In this document: positions 9,694-18,503 of the stretch, piece after piece | Layout of the letters: each line of letters begins with the position of its first letter | Numbering within the stretch: position 1 is the stretch's first letter | Assembly (NCBI GenBank): GCA_021323795.1 | Contig: JAJPKH010000088.1 | Coordinates: forward strand, 1 to 34,929 | From: Acidiferrobacteraceae bacterium | GTDB lineage: Bacteria > Pseudomonadota > Gammaproteobacteria > Acidiferrobacterales > Sulfurifustaceae | Direction of reading: 5' to 3' | Length of the DNA: 34,929 nucleotides | Made by a program: the position numbers and the translations under genes | The notes under the pieces: model-generated | Databases searched by the model: none | Told to the model about the DNA's origin: nothing | The model's input: only the letters and a program-made list of their open reading frames with translations

Positions 9694-11814
9694 ATGAACG
9701 GGGTGGGCGTGCCCAAAGACGCTTTGCGCAGTACAACGCCGGTGCAAACGCCAGAGCTCGAGGAACACGGGGCCAAACGGGAATTGCGCGGGTTTGCCCT
9801 CGCCGTATTGATGGCGGCGGCGCTTCTGTTCTCCGCTTTTCAGCTGATGGTCGCCGCCTTTCATCCGTTCTCGAGTCTCGTCATCCGTTCTTTGCACGTC
9901 GGTTTCCTATTGTTACTGACGTTCATTCTCTTTCCCGCGATCAAATCGGGAAATTTCCGGCGCGTGGCGTGGTACGACTGGGCCCTGGCTTTCGGTGGTT
10001 TTGCTTTGAGCTTCTACCACATGGTGTTCGAGGCGGAGGTGGTCCAGCATGCCGGTGACCCGACGCTGGCCGAGCTCTTTATCGGAACCGCGTTGGTGCT
10101 CATGGTGTTCGACGCGTCACGCCGCATCATGGGGCCGGCGTTGCCCCTCATCAGCGCCGCTTTCCTGCTCTACGCCTTTTTCGGGCAGTACTTTCCCGGC
10201 GATCTCGCGCACCGCGGCTACGACTTCGGCCAGGTGGTCGGACAGTTGTATCTCGGAACCGACGGCATCTACGGCATCCCGACGCTTGTTTCCGCCACCT
10301 ACATTTTTCTGTTTATTTTGTTCGGCAGCTTCCTAGAGCACGCCGGCATGATCCGCCTGTTCAACAACGTCGCGCTCGGGCTGGTCGGTTGGGCCCGGGG
10401 CGGCCCCGCCAAGGTCGCGGTCCTTTCCTCGGGTTTCATGGGCACGATCAGCGGATCGGGTATCGCGAACGTCCTCACCGTCGGCCAGTTCACGATTCCG
10501 CTCATGAAGCGCTTTGGTTATTCGTCGGTGTTCGCCGGCGCGGTGGAGGCGACGTCCTCGATGGGCGGGCAGATCATGCCGCCGGTGATGGGAGCCGTCG
10601 CGTTCATCATGGCGGAAACGTTGAACGTTCCGTATGCGGAAATCGTGAAGGCGGCGGTCATTCCGGCGTTCCTCTACTACTTCACCGCCTTCATGATGGT
10701 GCATCTCGAGGCCGGCCGCGCCGGCCTGCTCGGACTGCCGAAGGATCAATGCCCGAGCGCGTTAGGTGCGATCAAGGAAGGCTGGTACCTCGTGCTGCCG
10801 CTCGCCGTGCTCGTGTTCATGCTGTTCCACGGGTTTACGCCCATGTTCGCCGGCATGACCGGTCTCGCGCTCACGGCGATTCTGCTTCTCGGCGCCGGCA
10901 TCGCGGCGCGCATCGGTCCAACGCCGTTTCGTTACGTCTTCTGGATCGCCGTCGGTCTCGGTCTCGCCGCCTTCAACGCGAAGATCGGAGAGCGGATGTT
11001 GGGCGTGAACGCGGTCATCGCCGTCGTCGCGGCGTTAGTCGCGGTCAATTTATTTATCCAAGGCGGCCGTCAGACCTTGCGCAATCTGCGCGACGCGCTC
11101 ATCGACGGCGCGGAGCAGGCGCTGCCGGTCGGCGTCGCCTGCGCGATCGTCGGCGTCATCATCGGCGTGCTGACGCTGACCGGCGCGGCGTCGAGTTTCG
11201 CCGGCTACGTGCTGCACGTCGGCGAGACGAGCGTGTTTCTCTCGCTCGTGCTCACGATGGCGGTTTGCCTGGTGCTCGGGATGGGTATACCGACCATCCC
11301 CAATTACATCATCACCAGCTCGATCGCCGCGCCGGCGCTCCTGAAGCTCGGCGTACCGCTCATCATCTCGCACATGTTCGTGTTTTACTTCGGCATCATG
11401 GCCGATCTCACGCCGCCGGTGGCGCTCGCGGCGTTCGCCGCCTCCTCGATAGCCCGGGAATCGCCGATGAAGATCGGTTTCAAGGCGACGCAAATCGCGA
11501 TCGCGGGTTTCCTCGTGCCGTATATCGCGGTGTACGACAACGCGCTCATGCTGCAAGGCGACCCCACTCTGTGGGCGGTCGCTTACGTCGTTATTAAATG
11601 CCTGCTCGCCATTGTCCTCTGGGCGGCGGCGATTGTCGGCTATCTCTACGCCAAAGTGACGATGACGGAGCGTGCGTACGCGGTGGCGAGCGCCGCGCTG
11701 CTCGTCGCCGCCATACCGTGGACCGACGAAATCGGCTTCGCCATGTCGGCGGCGTTTTTTCTTTGGCATATGCTGAAAATTCGTCGCCGGCGTCAAGTCG
11801 CGGCGACTACGTGA
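9694..11814 (+). CDS. TRAP transporter fused permease (4TM/12TM, DctQM type)
   Basis: The 706-residue integral inner membrane protein has the fused small and large TRAP permease domains usual for TAXI systems. An N-terminal group of about four membrane segments (from residue 32, including FRRVAWYDWALAFGGFALSF) is followed by the DctM-like part. That part has GSGIANVLTVGQFTIPLMKR, the highly conserved GAVEATSSMGGQIMPPVMG and, near the C-terminus, LGMGIPTIPNYI and FGIMADLTPPVALAAFAASSIA. It uses an ion gradient to import the substrate delivered by the TAXI receptor. The ATG at 9694 is the first usable start, but no good Shine-Dalgarno precedes it, so the exact N-terminus is uncertain. The DUF1850 gene follows after 28 bases. 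Confidence 0.95.
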   Translation: MNGVGVPKDALRSTTPVQTPELEEHGAKRELRGFALAVLMAAALLFSAFQLMVAAFHPFSSLVIRSLHVGFLLLLTFILFPAIKSGNFRRVAWYDWALAFGGFALSFYHMVFEAEVVQHAGDPTLAELFIGTALVLMVFDASRRIMGPALPLISAAFLLYAFFGQYFPGDLAHRGYDFGQVVGQLYLGTDGIYGIPTLVSATYIFLFILFGSFLEHAGMIRLFNNVALGLVGWARGGPAKVAVLSSGFMGTISGSGIANVLTVGQFTIPLMKRFGYSSVFAGAVEATSSMGGQIMPPVMGAVAFIMAETLNVPYAEIVKAAVIPAFLYYFTAFMMVHLEAGRAGLLGLPKDQCPSALGAIKEGWYLVLPLAVLVFMLFHGFTPMFAGMTGLALTAILLLGAGIAARIGPTPFRYVFWIAVGLGLAAFNAKIGERMLGVNAVIAVVAALVAVNLFIQGGRQTLRNLRDALIDGAEQALPVGVACAIVGVIIGVLTLTGAASSFAGYVLHVGETSVFLSLVLTMAVCLVLGMGIPTIPNYIITSSIAAPALLKLGVPLIISHMFVFYFGIMADLTPPVALAAFAASSIARESPMKIGFKATQIAIAGFLVPYIAVYDNALMLQGDPTLWAVAYVVIKCLLAIVLWAAAIVGYLYAKVTMTERAYAVASAALLVAAIPWTDEIGFAMSAAFFLWHMLKIRRRRQVAATT

Positions 11815-11842
11815 GACGCATCGCCGGAGGAGGGGAGCGCGA

Positions 11843-12220
11843 TTGCACGCAACGGCGGTGTGTATCATAGCGGGAGCGTTTCATTGGGCGCTGAACGTGA
11901 ACGCGTTCACGCTCGCATGGACGCATTCGATCGAGAAAGTCCGGTGGGAGGAAGATTACCGTTTGGACGATCGTGTGCTGGTTCTTGAAGCGGCGCGCAT
12001 TCGCGGTTCCGGCGCCGGCATGGAGCCGCCGCCCGACGCCGTACTGCGCGACGGTGCGTGGCACTACCAGCCGCCGCACGCGCGTTTCCCGCGGCTGGTT
12101 CTTGCGAATTCTTCCTTCGGCGGTCACTACGATGTCTGTGCAGCGGGTGAGTGCCGGCCGCTGCCGACGACGCGGGAAGGATCGAGTGCGCCGACGGTGA
12201 TCGAACCGTGCGAGTCGTGA
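11843..12220 (+). CDS. DUF1850 domain protein, TRAP-associated
   Basis: The product of about 125 residues matches the DUF1850 pattern: FTLAWTHSIEKVRWEEDYRL, a central RIRGSGAGMEPPPDAV, a GAWHYQP segment, and a C-terminal GGHYDVCAAGECRPL with two cysteines. Genes of this family are commonly found beside TAXI-type TRAP permeases, and this one follows its permease directly. The function is not established; an accessory role in the transporter is inferred from position. The start is a TTG at 11843 with a very strong GGAGGAGGGGAG ribosome binding site; no ATG lies upstream in a suitable place. The N-terminus is only weakly hydrophobic. Confidence 0.82.
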   Translation: MHATAVCIIAGAFHWALNVNAFTLAWTHSIEKVRWEEDYRLDDRVLVLEAARIRGSGAGMEPPPDAVLRDGAWHYQPPHARFPRLVLANSSFGGHYDVCAAGECRPLPTTREGSSAPTVIEPCES

Positions 12221-12225
12221 GCCGA

Positions 12226-12238
12226 GCGCCTTCGGCGC
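12226..12238 (+). terminator. Weak hairpin after the TRAP operon
   Basis: GCGCC and GGCGC pair around a 3-nt loop a few bases after the DUF1850 stop. No T-run follows, so at most this is a pause site or a protective 3' structure. The rest of the 209-base spacer before aroC shows no gene. Confidence 0.25.
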
Positions 12239-12429
12239 GTCAAGCGGCCTCGGCCGTCCGGGCTCGCCTTTTCTTGGGATACTTGCCGCGGGCGCATGGA
12301 GGCGCAGGAGCGGCTGCCGGGAGCGATTCGGAAAATTATTACAACCTCGACGACGCGCCGACCGGCGCTCGACGCGTGCAGCGGATTACGCCGTTTGAGG
12401 CGATCGTTCTTTGCCGGTAACATGCTTCC

Positions 12430-13518
12430 ATGTCCGGAAATACCATCGGTAAACTTTTTACGGTGACCACGGCGGGCGAGTCGCATGGTCCAGCGTATGT
12501 TGCGATCGTGGACGGTTGCCCGCCCGGTCTGGAATTGTCCGAGGCCGATATCCAGCCCGACCTCGACCGGCGCAAGCCGGGAAAATCGCGCCATGTCACG
12601 CAGCGGCGCGAAGACGATCTGGTAAAAATTCTTTCCGGCGTTTACGAGGGCCGCACCACCGGCACGCCCATCGGGTTGCTCATCGAGAACACCGATCAGC
12701 GGCCGCACGATTATTCGAAGATCGTCGACCGTTTTCGCCCCGGCCACGCGGACTACACCTACCACCAGAAGTACGGTTTGCGCGACCCACGCGGCGGCGG
12801 GCGCGCGTCGGCGCGCGAGACGATGATGCGCGTCGCCGGCGCGGCCATCGCGAAGAAATGGTTGCGCCAGCGCCATGGCATCGTGATTCGCGGTTATCTC
12901 GCGCAAATCGGACCGATCCGGCTGGATCTCAAGGACTGGGAGGAAGTGGAGCGCAACCCGTTCTTCTGTCCCGATCCCGCGCGCGTGGCGGAGCTCGAAG
13001 AGTACATGGACCGGCTGCGCAAAGAAGGTAATTCCATCGGCGCGCGCATCAATGTGATCGCGTCGAAAGTGCCCGTCGGCTGGGGCGAGCCCGTGTACGA
13101 CCGCCTCGATGCCGACATCGCCTACGCCATGATGGGCATTAACGCGGTGAAGGGCGTGGAGATCGGCGCCGGATTTCGCTCCGTCGAGCAGAAGGGAACC
13201 GAGCATCGCGATGAAATAACCCCGGAGGGATTTCTATCGAACAACGCCGGCGGAACGCTCGGCGGCATCTCGACCGGCCAGGACATCACGGTGAGCCTCG
13301 CGCTGAAGCCGACGTCCAGTATTCGTCTGCCGGCGCGGACCATCAATCGCTTAGGCGAGCCGGTCGAAGTGATGACGACGGGGCGGCACGACCCATGCGT
13401 CGGCATTCGCGCGACGCCGATCGCCGAAGCCATGCTGGCCCTGGTACTGATGGATCATTGCTTGCGCGACCGCGCCCAGAACGGCGACGTTGTGCGCCAT
13501 CCGCTCGTGCGCCGTTAA
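12430..13518 (+). CDS. aroC: Chorismate synthase
   Basis: AroC removes phosphate from 5-enolpyruvylshikimate-3-phosphate to give chorismate, the last step of the shikimate pathway, using reduced FMN. The 362-residue length is normal. Family signatures are present: [18 protein letters not shown] near the N-terminus, [40 protein letters not shown], and the C-terminal [20 protein letters not shown]. The ATG at 12430 starts [20 protein letters not shown] as expected. No strong Shine-Dalgarno is visible, and an ATG eight bases upstream is in another frame. The gene appears to stand alone. Confidence 0.98.
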   Translation: MSGNTIGKLFTVTTAGESHGPAYVAIVDGCPPGLELSEADIQPDLDRRKPGKSRHVTQRREDDLVKILSGVYEGRTTGTPIGLLIENTDQRPHDYSKIVDRFRPGHADYTYHQKYGLRDPRGGGRASARETMMRVAGAAIAKKWLRQRHGIVIRGYLAQIGPIRLDLKDWEEVERNPFFCPDPARVAELEEYMDRLRKEGNSIGARINVIASKVPVGWGEPVYDRLDADIAYAMMGINAVKGVEIGAGFRSVEQKGTEHRDEITPEGFLSNNAGGTLGGISTGQDITVSLALKPTSSIRLPARTINRLGEPVEVMTTGRHDPCVGIRATPIAEAMLALVLMDHCLRDRAQNGDVVRHPLVRR

Positions 13519-13840
13519 GTCGTCTGTTCAATTGCTTGTGAGCACCGATGGCGCTTTGCGTCGTGCCCTGCGCTCGATCTCATCCATCATCCGACGGAGA
13601 AGCGCGGGCGCCGGGCAACGGCCGCTCTCGGCGACAGCAACATGATCTTCGACGCGACCGGGGCGAGGCGCGGTTCCGTGACGCGCCGTTCACGTCGGAG
13701 AAGCCGTTCGCGGTGCTGAGGCATGAAAAAGGGGCGGCCGGCGCGGTCGCCGGGTGTTGCTGCTCGGGAGTGTCGAGTGATCGGGCGTCGGGGTAGCCGA
13801 TCCTGGAGCGGAGCGGGACTTTCCCCCGGGTGGTGAAGGA
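13519..13840. other. Gene-free convergent spacer after aroC
   Basis: These 322 bases lie between the end of aroC and the end of the small unknown gene on the opposite strand. Short open frames exist but lack ribosome binding sites and recognisable products. No hairpin with a T-run was found, so the termination signals of the two converging units are not visible. It may be decayed coding sequence, but I see no identifiable remnant. Confidence 0.5.
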
Positions 13841-14251
13841 TCAGGCCAACGATTTCAGCCGCCGGCGGCGAAACGGCGCGAGCTGAATCACTTGCGCCGC
13901 GCTCGCCGGTTTCGGTTCCTCGGGTAGGCGCGCGAGAGGACCGAAGCTCCGATCGAGCGCGACGCACAGCTCCTCGATCAGGCGATACAAATCCACATCG
14001 GTGCGTTCGGAGCGCAATACTTCCAGTCGCAGAGGGGCAACGGCTTCGAACGTGGTGTCACGCTCGACCGGATCGCTCAACCGCCGGCAGTGATTGCCGG
14101 AGTAGATCGACTGCACGAGCCGCTTCATCAAGTCGTGGTGCAGCGGGCTCGACTCGAAGATCTCCTTCACGCTCTTCGCCGCGGCATTGAGCGGCATCTG
14201 GTGGTAGCCCAGATGCGTCTCGAGCTTCTTCAGCAATTCGAGAAACGTCAT
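13841..14251 (-). CDS. Uncharacterised 136-residue protein coupled to the LysR gene
   Basis: I do not recognise this family. The product starts MTFLELLKKLETHLGYHQ and contains SVKEIFESSPLHHDLMKRLV, YSGNHCRRLSDPVERDT and a basic C-terminus (FRRRRLKSLA). It looks soluble and largely helical, without signal peptide or membrane segments. Its ATG overlaps the stop of the upstream LysR gene by four bases (ATGA), which indicates translational coupling and makes it a real gene. The tight pairing suggests a role with the regulator or its target pathway, but no function can be assigned. Confidence 0.65.
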   Translation of the reverse strand: MTFLELLKKLETHLGYHQMPLNAAAKSVKEIFESSPLHHDLMKRLVQSIYSGNHCRRLSDPVERDTTFEAVAPLRLEVLRSERTDVDLYRLIEELCVALDRSFGPLARLPEEPKPASAAQVIQLAPFRRRRLKSLA

Positions 14252-15120
14252 GCGGCCGCCCGTATCATGCGTACGATCGCGTCGCCGGCATTCGATAACG
14301 TGCGCTTCGCGTGCGTCACGATGCCGAGGCTGCGTTGAATCGTTTTCATATTTTTAATCTGGACTACTTTCAGGTCGTCGTCAATCATCGTTCGCGGCAA
14401 TGCCGTCCACCCGAGACCGATGGCGGCGAGCATTTTCAGCACCTCGAGGTAGTTCGTCGTCATGTCAACCCGAATTTTCCCCCGCGCGGCACCCAGGGCT
14501 TTCAGAATAATCTCGCGCGTGTAAGTTCCGGGGCCCGGTAAGATCGCCGGATGATCGAGTAGCGTGCGCATGGTTCCTGCGCGCACGTCGGCCAAGGCGT
14601 GGTTCGGCGCGACGACAATGTCCAAAGGGTCGTTCCATACGAGTTCGCATTGCAACTGCGGGATCGGCGTGGGCGGCAATGTCACCACCGCAAGCTCCAG
14701 ATCGCCCCGCACGACGGCGTGACAGGCTTCTTCCGAATCCATGAAGCGCAGGTCGAGCCGGACATCCGGGTAGCGCGCATGGAAGCGCTTGAGCGTCTGC
14801 GGGATGCGGTGCAGCCCGATGTGGTGGCTGGTAGCGAGCGAAACGGCGCCGCGAATTTCGCCGGAGAGATTCGCGAGCGAGCGCTTGGCGTCTTCGAGCT
14901 CGTTCAGGATGGCGCGCGAGCGATCGAAGAGCGCGCGCCCGGCCTCGGTGAGTTGAACCTTGCGGCCGATGCGGTCGAATAACGAGGTGCCGAGCTTGTG
15001 CTCGAGCGCGGCGATGCGCTTGCTGATCGCGGGTTGCGTCAAATAAATGCGTTCCGCCGCCTTGGAGAAAGAACCGGTTTCCGCGACCGCGAGGAACGCC
15101 TGGAGCGCAGCGATGTCCAT
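14248..15120 (-). CDS. LysR family transcriptional regulator, divergent from leuC
   Basis: The 290-residue protein has the LysR architecture. An N-terminal winged helix-turn-helix (residues 1-60: ALQAFLAVAETGSFSKAAER, LTQPAISKRIAALEHKLGT, LFDRIGRKVQLTEAG) is followed by a linker helix and a two-lobe effector domain that opens GAVSLATSHHIGLHRIPQTL. Its gene is divergent from leuCDB across an 84-base AT-rich spacer, the classic arrangement for a LysR protein that controls the facing operon and itself. Control of leucine synthesis is therefore inferred, not shown. It is translationally coupled to the small unknown gene downstream. Confidence 0.93.
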   Translation of the reverse strand: MDIAALQAFLAVAETGSFSKAAERIYLTQPAISKRIAALEHKLGTSLFDRIGRKVQLTEAGRALFDRSRAILNELEDAKRSLANLSGEIRGAVSLATSHHIGLHRIPQTLKRFHARYPDVRLDLRFMDSEEACHAVVRGDLELAVVTLPPTPIPQLQCELVWNDPLDIVVAPNHALADVRAGTMRTLLDHPAILPGPGTYTREIILKALGAARGKIRVDMTTNYLEVLKMLAAIGLGWTALPRTMIDDDLKVVQIKNMKTIQRSLGIVTHAKRTLSNAGDAIVRMIRAAA

Positions 15121-15204
15121 GAAGGAATGGAATTGAAGGTATGTAAAATATGAATTTGAGTTATTTATAGCGCCTGCTTAAGATTGATGCAAACCGGAGG
15201 ACCG
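15121..15204 (+). promoter_or_regulatory. LysR/leuC divergent control region with possible LysR operator
   Basis: This spacer between the two divergent start codons is strikingly AT-rich for this genome between 15140 and 15170. It contains the dyad ATA-N11-TAT at 15148-15164, in keeping with the T-N11-A dyad usual for LysR-type regulators. The ribosome binding site GGAGG (15196-15200) fixes the leuC start at 15205 rather than at the TTG or ATG at 15184 and 15187. The -35 and -10 elements cannot be fixed with confidence. Confidence 0.45.
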
Positions 15205-16611
15205 ATGGCTGCGAAAACGCTCTATGACAAGCTGTGGGAGGCGCACGTGGTGCGCGATAACCCCGACGGCACCGCGCTGCTCTACATCGATCGCCACCTG
15301 GTGCACGAAGTGACGAGCGCCCAAGCGTTCGAGGGGCTGAAGCTCGCCGGCCGCAAGCCGTGGCGCGTGGGGGCCAATGTCGCCACGGCGGATCACAACG
15401 TGCCGACGACCGACCGGCGGGCCGGCATTGCCGACCCGGTCGCGCGGCTCCAGGTCGAGACGCTGGATCAGAACTGCCGCGACTTCGGTATCGTGGAGTT
15501 CGGCATGAGCGATCCGCTGCAGGGCATCGTGCACGTCATCGGGCCGGAGCTCGGCGCGACGCTGCCCGGCACCACGGTCGTTTGCGGCGATTCGCACACC
15601 TCCACGCACGGCGCATTCGCCGCCCTGGCCTTCGGTATCGGGACCTCGGAAGTCGAGCACGTGCTCGCCACGCAATGCCTGATCGCGAAAAAGGTGAAGA
15701 ACATGCGCGTGCGCGTCGATGGTCCGATTCCGCCCGGCGTGACGGCGAAAGACATCGTCTTGGCCATCATCGGGCGCATCGGTACGGCCGGCGGTACGGG
15801 TTATGCGATTGAGTTCGCCGGCAGCGCGATCGAGGCGCTGAGCCTCGAAGGGCGCATGACCGTGTGCAACATGTCGATCGAGGCCGGCGCGCGCTCGGGC
15901 ATGATTGCGGTGGACGAAAAGACCATCGAATATTTTCGCGGCCGGCGTTCCGCGCCGAAAGGCGATCTCTGGGACGAGGCGGCCACGGCATGGCGGGAAT
16001 TGCGCAGCGACCCCGACGCCAAGTTCGACAAGGAAGTCGCGTTGAACGCGCGGGAGATCAAGCCGCAGGTGACGTGGGGCACGTCGCCGGAGATGGTGGC
16101 GCCGATCGACGCCGTTGTGCCGGATCCCGAGAAGGAGTCCGATCCGACCAAGCGGATCGGGATGCGGAACGCGCTCCAATACATGGCGCTCGCGCCGGGG
16201 ACGCCGATTCGCGATATTGCGCTCGACAAGATTTTTATCGGGTCGTGCACCAATTCACGCATCGAGGATTTGCGCGCCGCCGCCGCGGTCGTAAAAGGCA
16301 AGCGCGTTGCCAAGACCATCAAGCTCGCGCTCGTCGTGCCCGGCTCCGGAACAGTCAAGCGCCAGGCCGAGCAGGAAGGGTTGGACCGCATTTTCATGGA
16401 GGCGGGTTTCGAGTGGCGCGAACCGGGTTGTTCGATGTGCCTCGGCATGAATGCCGACCATCTTCAGCCGGGCGAGCGTTGCGCTTCCACGTCGAATCGG
16501 AATTTCGAGGGGCGCCAAGGCGCGGGCGGGCGTACGCACCTGGTGAGCCCGGCGATGGCCGCCGCCGCGGCGATCGCCGGCCGTTTCGTCGACATACGGG
16601 AGCTACGCTGA
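15205..16611 (+). CDS. leuC: 3-isopropylmalate dehydratase large subunit
   Basis: With LeuD this aconitase-like enzyme isomerises 2-isopropylmalate to 3-isopropylmalate in leucine synthesis. The product of 468 residues is of normal length (E. coli 466). It starts [16 protein letters not shown] and has [20 protein letters not shown]. The three [4Fe-4S] cysteines are at about C348 ([13 protein letters not shown]), C409 and C412 ([11 protein letters not shown]). The ATG at 15205 is chosen because GGAGG lies five bases before it. The stop TGA shares one base with the leuD ATG (TGATG), so the two subunits are translationally coupled. It is the first gene of leuCDB, possibly continuing into asd. 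Confidence 0.98.
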   Translation: MAAKTLYDKLWEAHVVRDNPDGTALLYIDRHLVHEVTSAQAFEGLKLAGRKPWRVGANVATADHNVPTTDRRAGIADPVARLQVETLDQNCRDFGIVEFGMSDPLQGIVHVIGPELGATLPGTTVVCGDSHTSTHGAFAALAFGIGTSEVEHVLATQCLIAKKVKNMRVRVDGPIPPGVTAKDIVLAIIGRIGTAGGTGYAIEFAGSAIEALSLEGRMTVCNMSIEAGARSGMIAVDEKTIEYFRGRRSAPKGDLWDEAATAWRELRSDPDAKFDKEVALNAREIKPQVTWGTSPEMVAPIDAVVPDPEKESDPTKRIGMRNALQYMALAPGTPIRDIALDKIFIGSCTNSRIEDLRAAAAVVKGKRVAKTIKLALVVPGSGTVKRQAEQEGLDRIFMEAGFEWREPGCSMCLGMNADHLQPGERCASTSNRNFEGRQGAGGRTHLVSPAMAAAAAIAGRFVDIRELR

Positions 16612-17249
16612 TGCAAAAATTCGAAAAGCTGACCGGGCTCGTGGTGCCGATCGATCGTCCGAACATCGACACCGACGCAATCATTCCGAAGCAGTATTTA
16701 AAGTCGATCAAGCGCACGGGGTTCGGACCCAATCTGTTCGACACTTGGCGCTACCTCGATCCCGGCGAACCGGGAATGGATCACGGCAAGCGGCGGCCCA
16801 ATCCCGATTTCATATTGAATCAGCCGCGCTACCGCGGCGCGCAGATTTTGCTCGCGCGCGACAACTTCGGCTGCGGCTCGTCGCGCGAACACGCGCCCTG
16901 GGCGCTGCTCGACTACGGCATCCGCGCGATCATCGCACCGAGCTACGCCGACATCTTTTACAACAACAGCTTCAAGAACGGGCTTCTTCCCGTCGTGCTC
17001 CCGCGTGACGCGGTGGACCGCCTGTTTCGCGAAACGACGGCCGCGCCGGGCTACCGGCTTACGGTGGACCTGCCCGCGCAAACGGTAACGACGCCGGATG
17101 GAACCGTGTTTGCGTTCGACATCGATGCATTCCGCAAGCATTGCGTCCTGCACGGCCTCGACGATATCGGGCTGACGCTCGAGCACGTGAACGAGATCCG
17201 CGCCTATGAAGCACGTCGCAAACGGGAAGCGCCGTGGCTCTTCACGTAA
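16611..17249 (+). CDS. leuD: 3-isopropylmalate dehydratase small subunit
   Basis: This is the 212-residue swivel-domain partner of LeuC. Family patterns are present: [20 protein letters not shown] at the N-terminus, [16 protein letters not shown], and the substrate-loop region [20 protein letters not shown] followed by [20 protein letters not shown]. The C-terminus WLFT is typical of the longer proteobacterial form. It overlaps leuC by one base and is followed after 18 bases by leuB. Confidence 0.98.
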   Translation: MQKFEKLTGLVVPIDRPNIDTDAIIPKQYLKSIKRTGFGPNLFDTWRYLDPGEPGMDHGKRRPNPDFILNQPRYRGAQILLARDNFGCGSSREHAPWALLDYGIRAIIAPSYADIFYNNSFKNGLLPVVLPRDAVDRLFRETTAAPGYRLTVDLPAQTVTTPDGTVFAFDIDAFRKHCVLHGLDDIGLTLEHVNEIRAYEARRKREAPWLFT

Positions 17250-17267
17250 ATCCGGAATCGAGCCCAT

Positions 17268-18341
17268 ATGGCGAAGAAAATTGCAGTATTGCCGGGAGAC
17301 GGCATCGGCCCCGAGGTTGTCGCCGAAGCGGTTAAGGTGCTGGAGCACCTGCGACGCGACTTTGGCTTGAAGGTCGAGCTGGAGACGGCCGTGGTCGGCG
17401 GCGCGGCTTACGACCTTCATAAGCAGCCGTTGCCCCAGGCGACCTTGCGCCTGGCGCGGCAAGCGGACGCGGTGCTGCTGGGCGCCGTCGGCGGACCCAG
17501 ATACGACACGCTTCCGCGCGATCTGCGGCCGGAAAAGGCGCTGCTCGCGTTGCGCGCGGAGCTGAAGCTCTTCGCCAATCTGCGGCCGGCAATTTTGTAT
17601 CCGCAGCTTGCCTCGGCATCGTCGCTCAAGCCGGAGGTCGTCTCCGGTCTCGATATACTCATCGTGCGGGAGCTGACCGGCGATATCTATTTCGGCGAGC
17701 CGCGGGGTGTGCGCAAGTTGGCTAACGGCGAGCGCCAGGGCTTCAACAACATGATTTACGCGGAGCACGAGATCGAGCGCGTGGCGAAGGTCGCCTTCGA
17801 GGCGGCGCGCAAACGCGGCAAGAAAGTATGCTCGGTCGACAAAGCGAATGTGTTGGAGACATCCGGGCTGTGGCGGGAAGTGGTGGAACGCGTGCATGCC
17901 GATTACCGCGACGTCGAGCTGTCGCATATGTATGTCGACAACGCCGCCATGCAGCTGGTGCGGGCCCCGAAGCAGTTCGATGTGATCGTGACCGGCAATC
18001 TGTTCGGTGACATCCTTTCGGACGAGGCGGCGATGCTGACCGGCTCGATCGGCATGCTGCCCTCGGCGTCGCTCGACGCCGCGAACAAGGGGATGTACGA
18101 GCCGATTCACGGCTCGGCGCCGGATATCGCCGGAAAGGGTGTCGCCAATCCCCTCGCCACCATACTTTCGGTCGCGATGATGCTGCGTTACACGCTGAAC
18201 GAATCGGCCCTCGCGAACCGGGTGGAGGGCGCGGTCGCGAAGGCGCTCGATCGCGGGCTGCGCACGGGCGACCTCTATACGGAAGGCATGACACGGGCCG
18301 GTACGGCCCAAATGGGCGACGCGGTGGTCGCCGCGATTTAG
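17268..18341 (+). CDS. leuB: 3-isopropylmalate dehydrogenase
   Basis: LeuB oxidises and decarboxylates 3-isopropylmalate to 2-oxoisocaproate with NAD+ and a divalent metal. The 357-residue product begins [20 protein letters not shown] and contains [20 protein letters not shown], the catalytic region [15 protein letters not shown], the signature [20 protein letters not shown] and [20 protein letters not shown]. It completes the leuCDB unit. After it comes a 162-base spacer with palindromic repeats before asd. Confidence 0.98.
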   Translation: MAKKIAVLPGDGIGPEVVAEAVKVLEHLRRDFGLKVELETAVVGGAAYDLHKQPLPQATLRLARQADAVLLGAVGGPRYDTLPRDLRPEKALLALRAELKLFANLRPAILYPQLASASSLKPEVVSGLDILIVRELTGDIYFGEPRGVRKLANGERQGFNNMIYAEHEIERVAKVAFEAARKRGKKVCSVDKANVLETSGLWREVVERVHADYRDVELSHMYVDNAAMQLVRAPKQFDVIVTGNLFGDILSDEAAMLTGSIGMLPSASLDAANKGMYEPIHGSAPDIAGKGVANPLATILSVAMMLRYTLNESALANRVEGAVAKALDRGLRTGDLYTEGMTRAGTAQMGDAVVAAI

Positions 18342-18369
18342 TTATTAGTATCGCGCCAGAGCACTTACG

Positions 18370-18456
18370 CTCCTGCTCCCATCAGGGGAGAGCTGGGGAA
18401 GAGGAGGCGAATGTTCCCTCTCCCTCATTCCCTCTCCCGCAAGGGGAGAGGGGGCG
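18370..18456. repeat. REP-like inverted repeats between leuB and asd
   Basis: The spacer holds a 9-bp dyad, CCCTCTCCC at 18430-18438 and GGGAGAGGG at 18444-18452 around a 5-nt loop. A weaker CTCCC...GGGAG dyad lies about 50 bp upstream, and CT/GA-rich tracts lie between them. Dyads of this CCCTCTCCC type are common as dispersed intergenic palindromes in GC-rich proteobacteria. There is no T-run, so a role as an intrinsic terminator is doubtful; they may protect the leuB mRNA end. Confidence 0.55.
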
Positions 18457-18503
18457 AGCCAAGGCGCGCTGCGCGCGCACTTTGCAATATCGGAGATGAA
18501 GCA

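Noticed and set aside
10389-11868. Long open frames on both strands inside the TRAP permease gene
   Set aside because: Arg/His-rich shadow frames of a gene with clear permease motifs.
13548-13796. 82-codon frame after aroC
   Set aside because: No ribosome binding site, no recognisable protein features, and composition typical of non-coding GC-rich sequence.
15801-16448. 215-codon minus-strand frame within leuC
   Set aside because: Antisense shadow of the conserved leuC coding sequence; Ser/Arg-rich without motifs.
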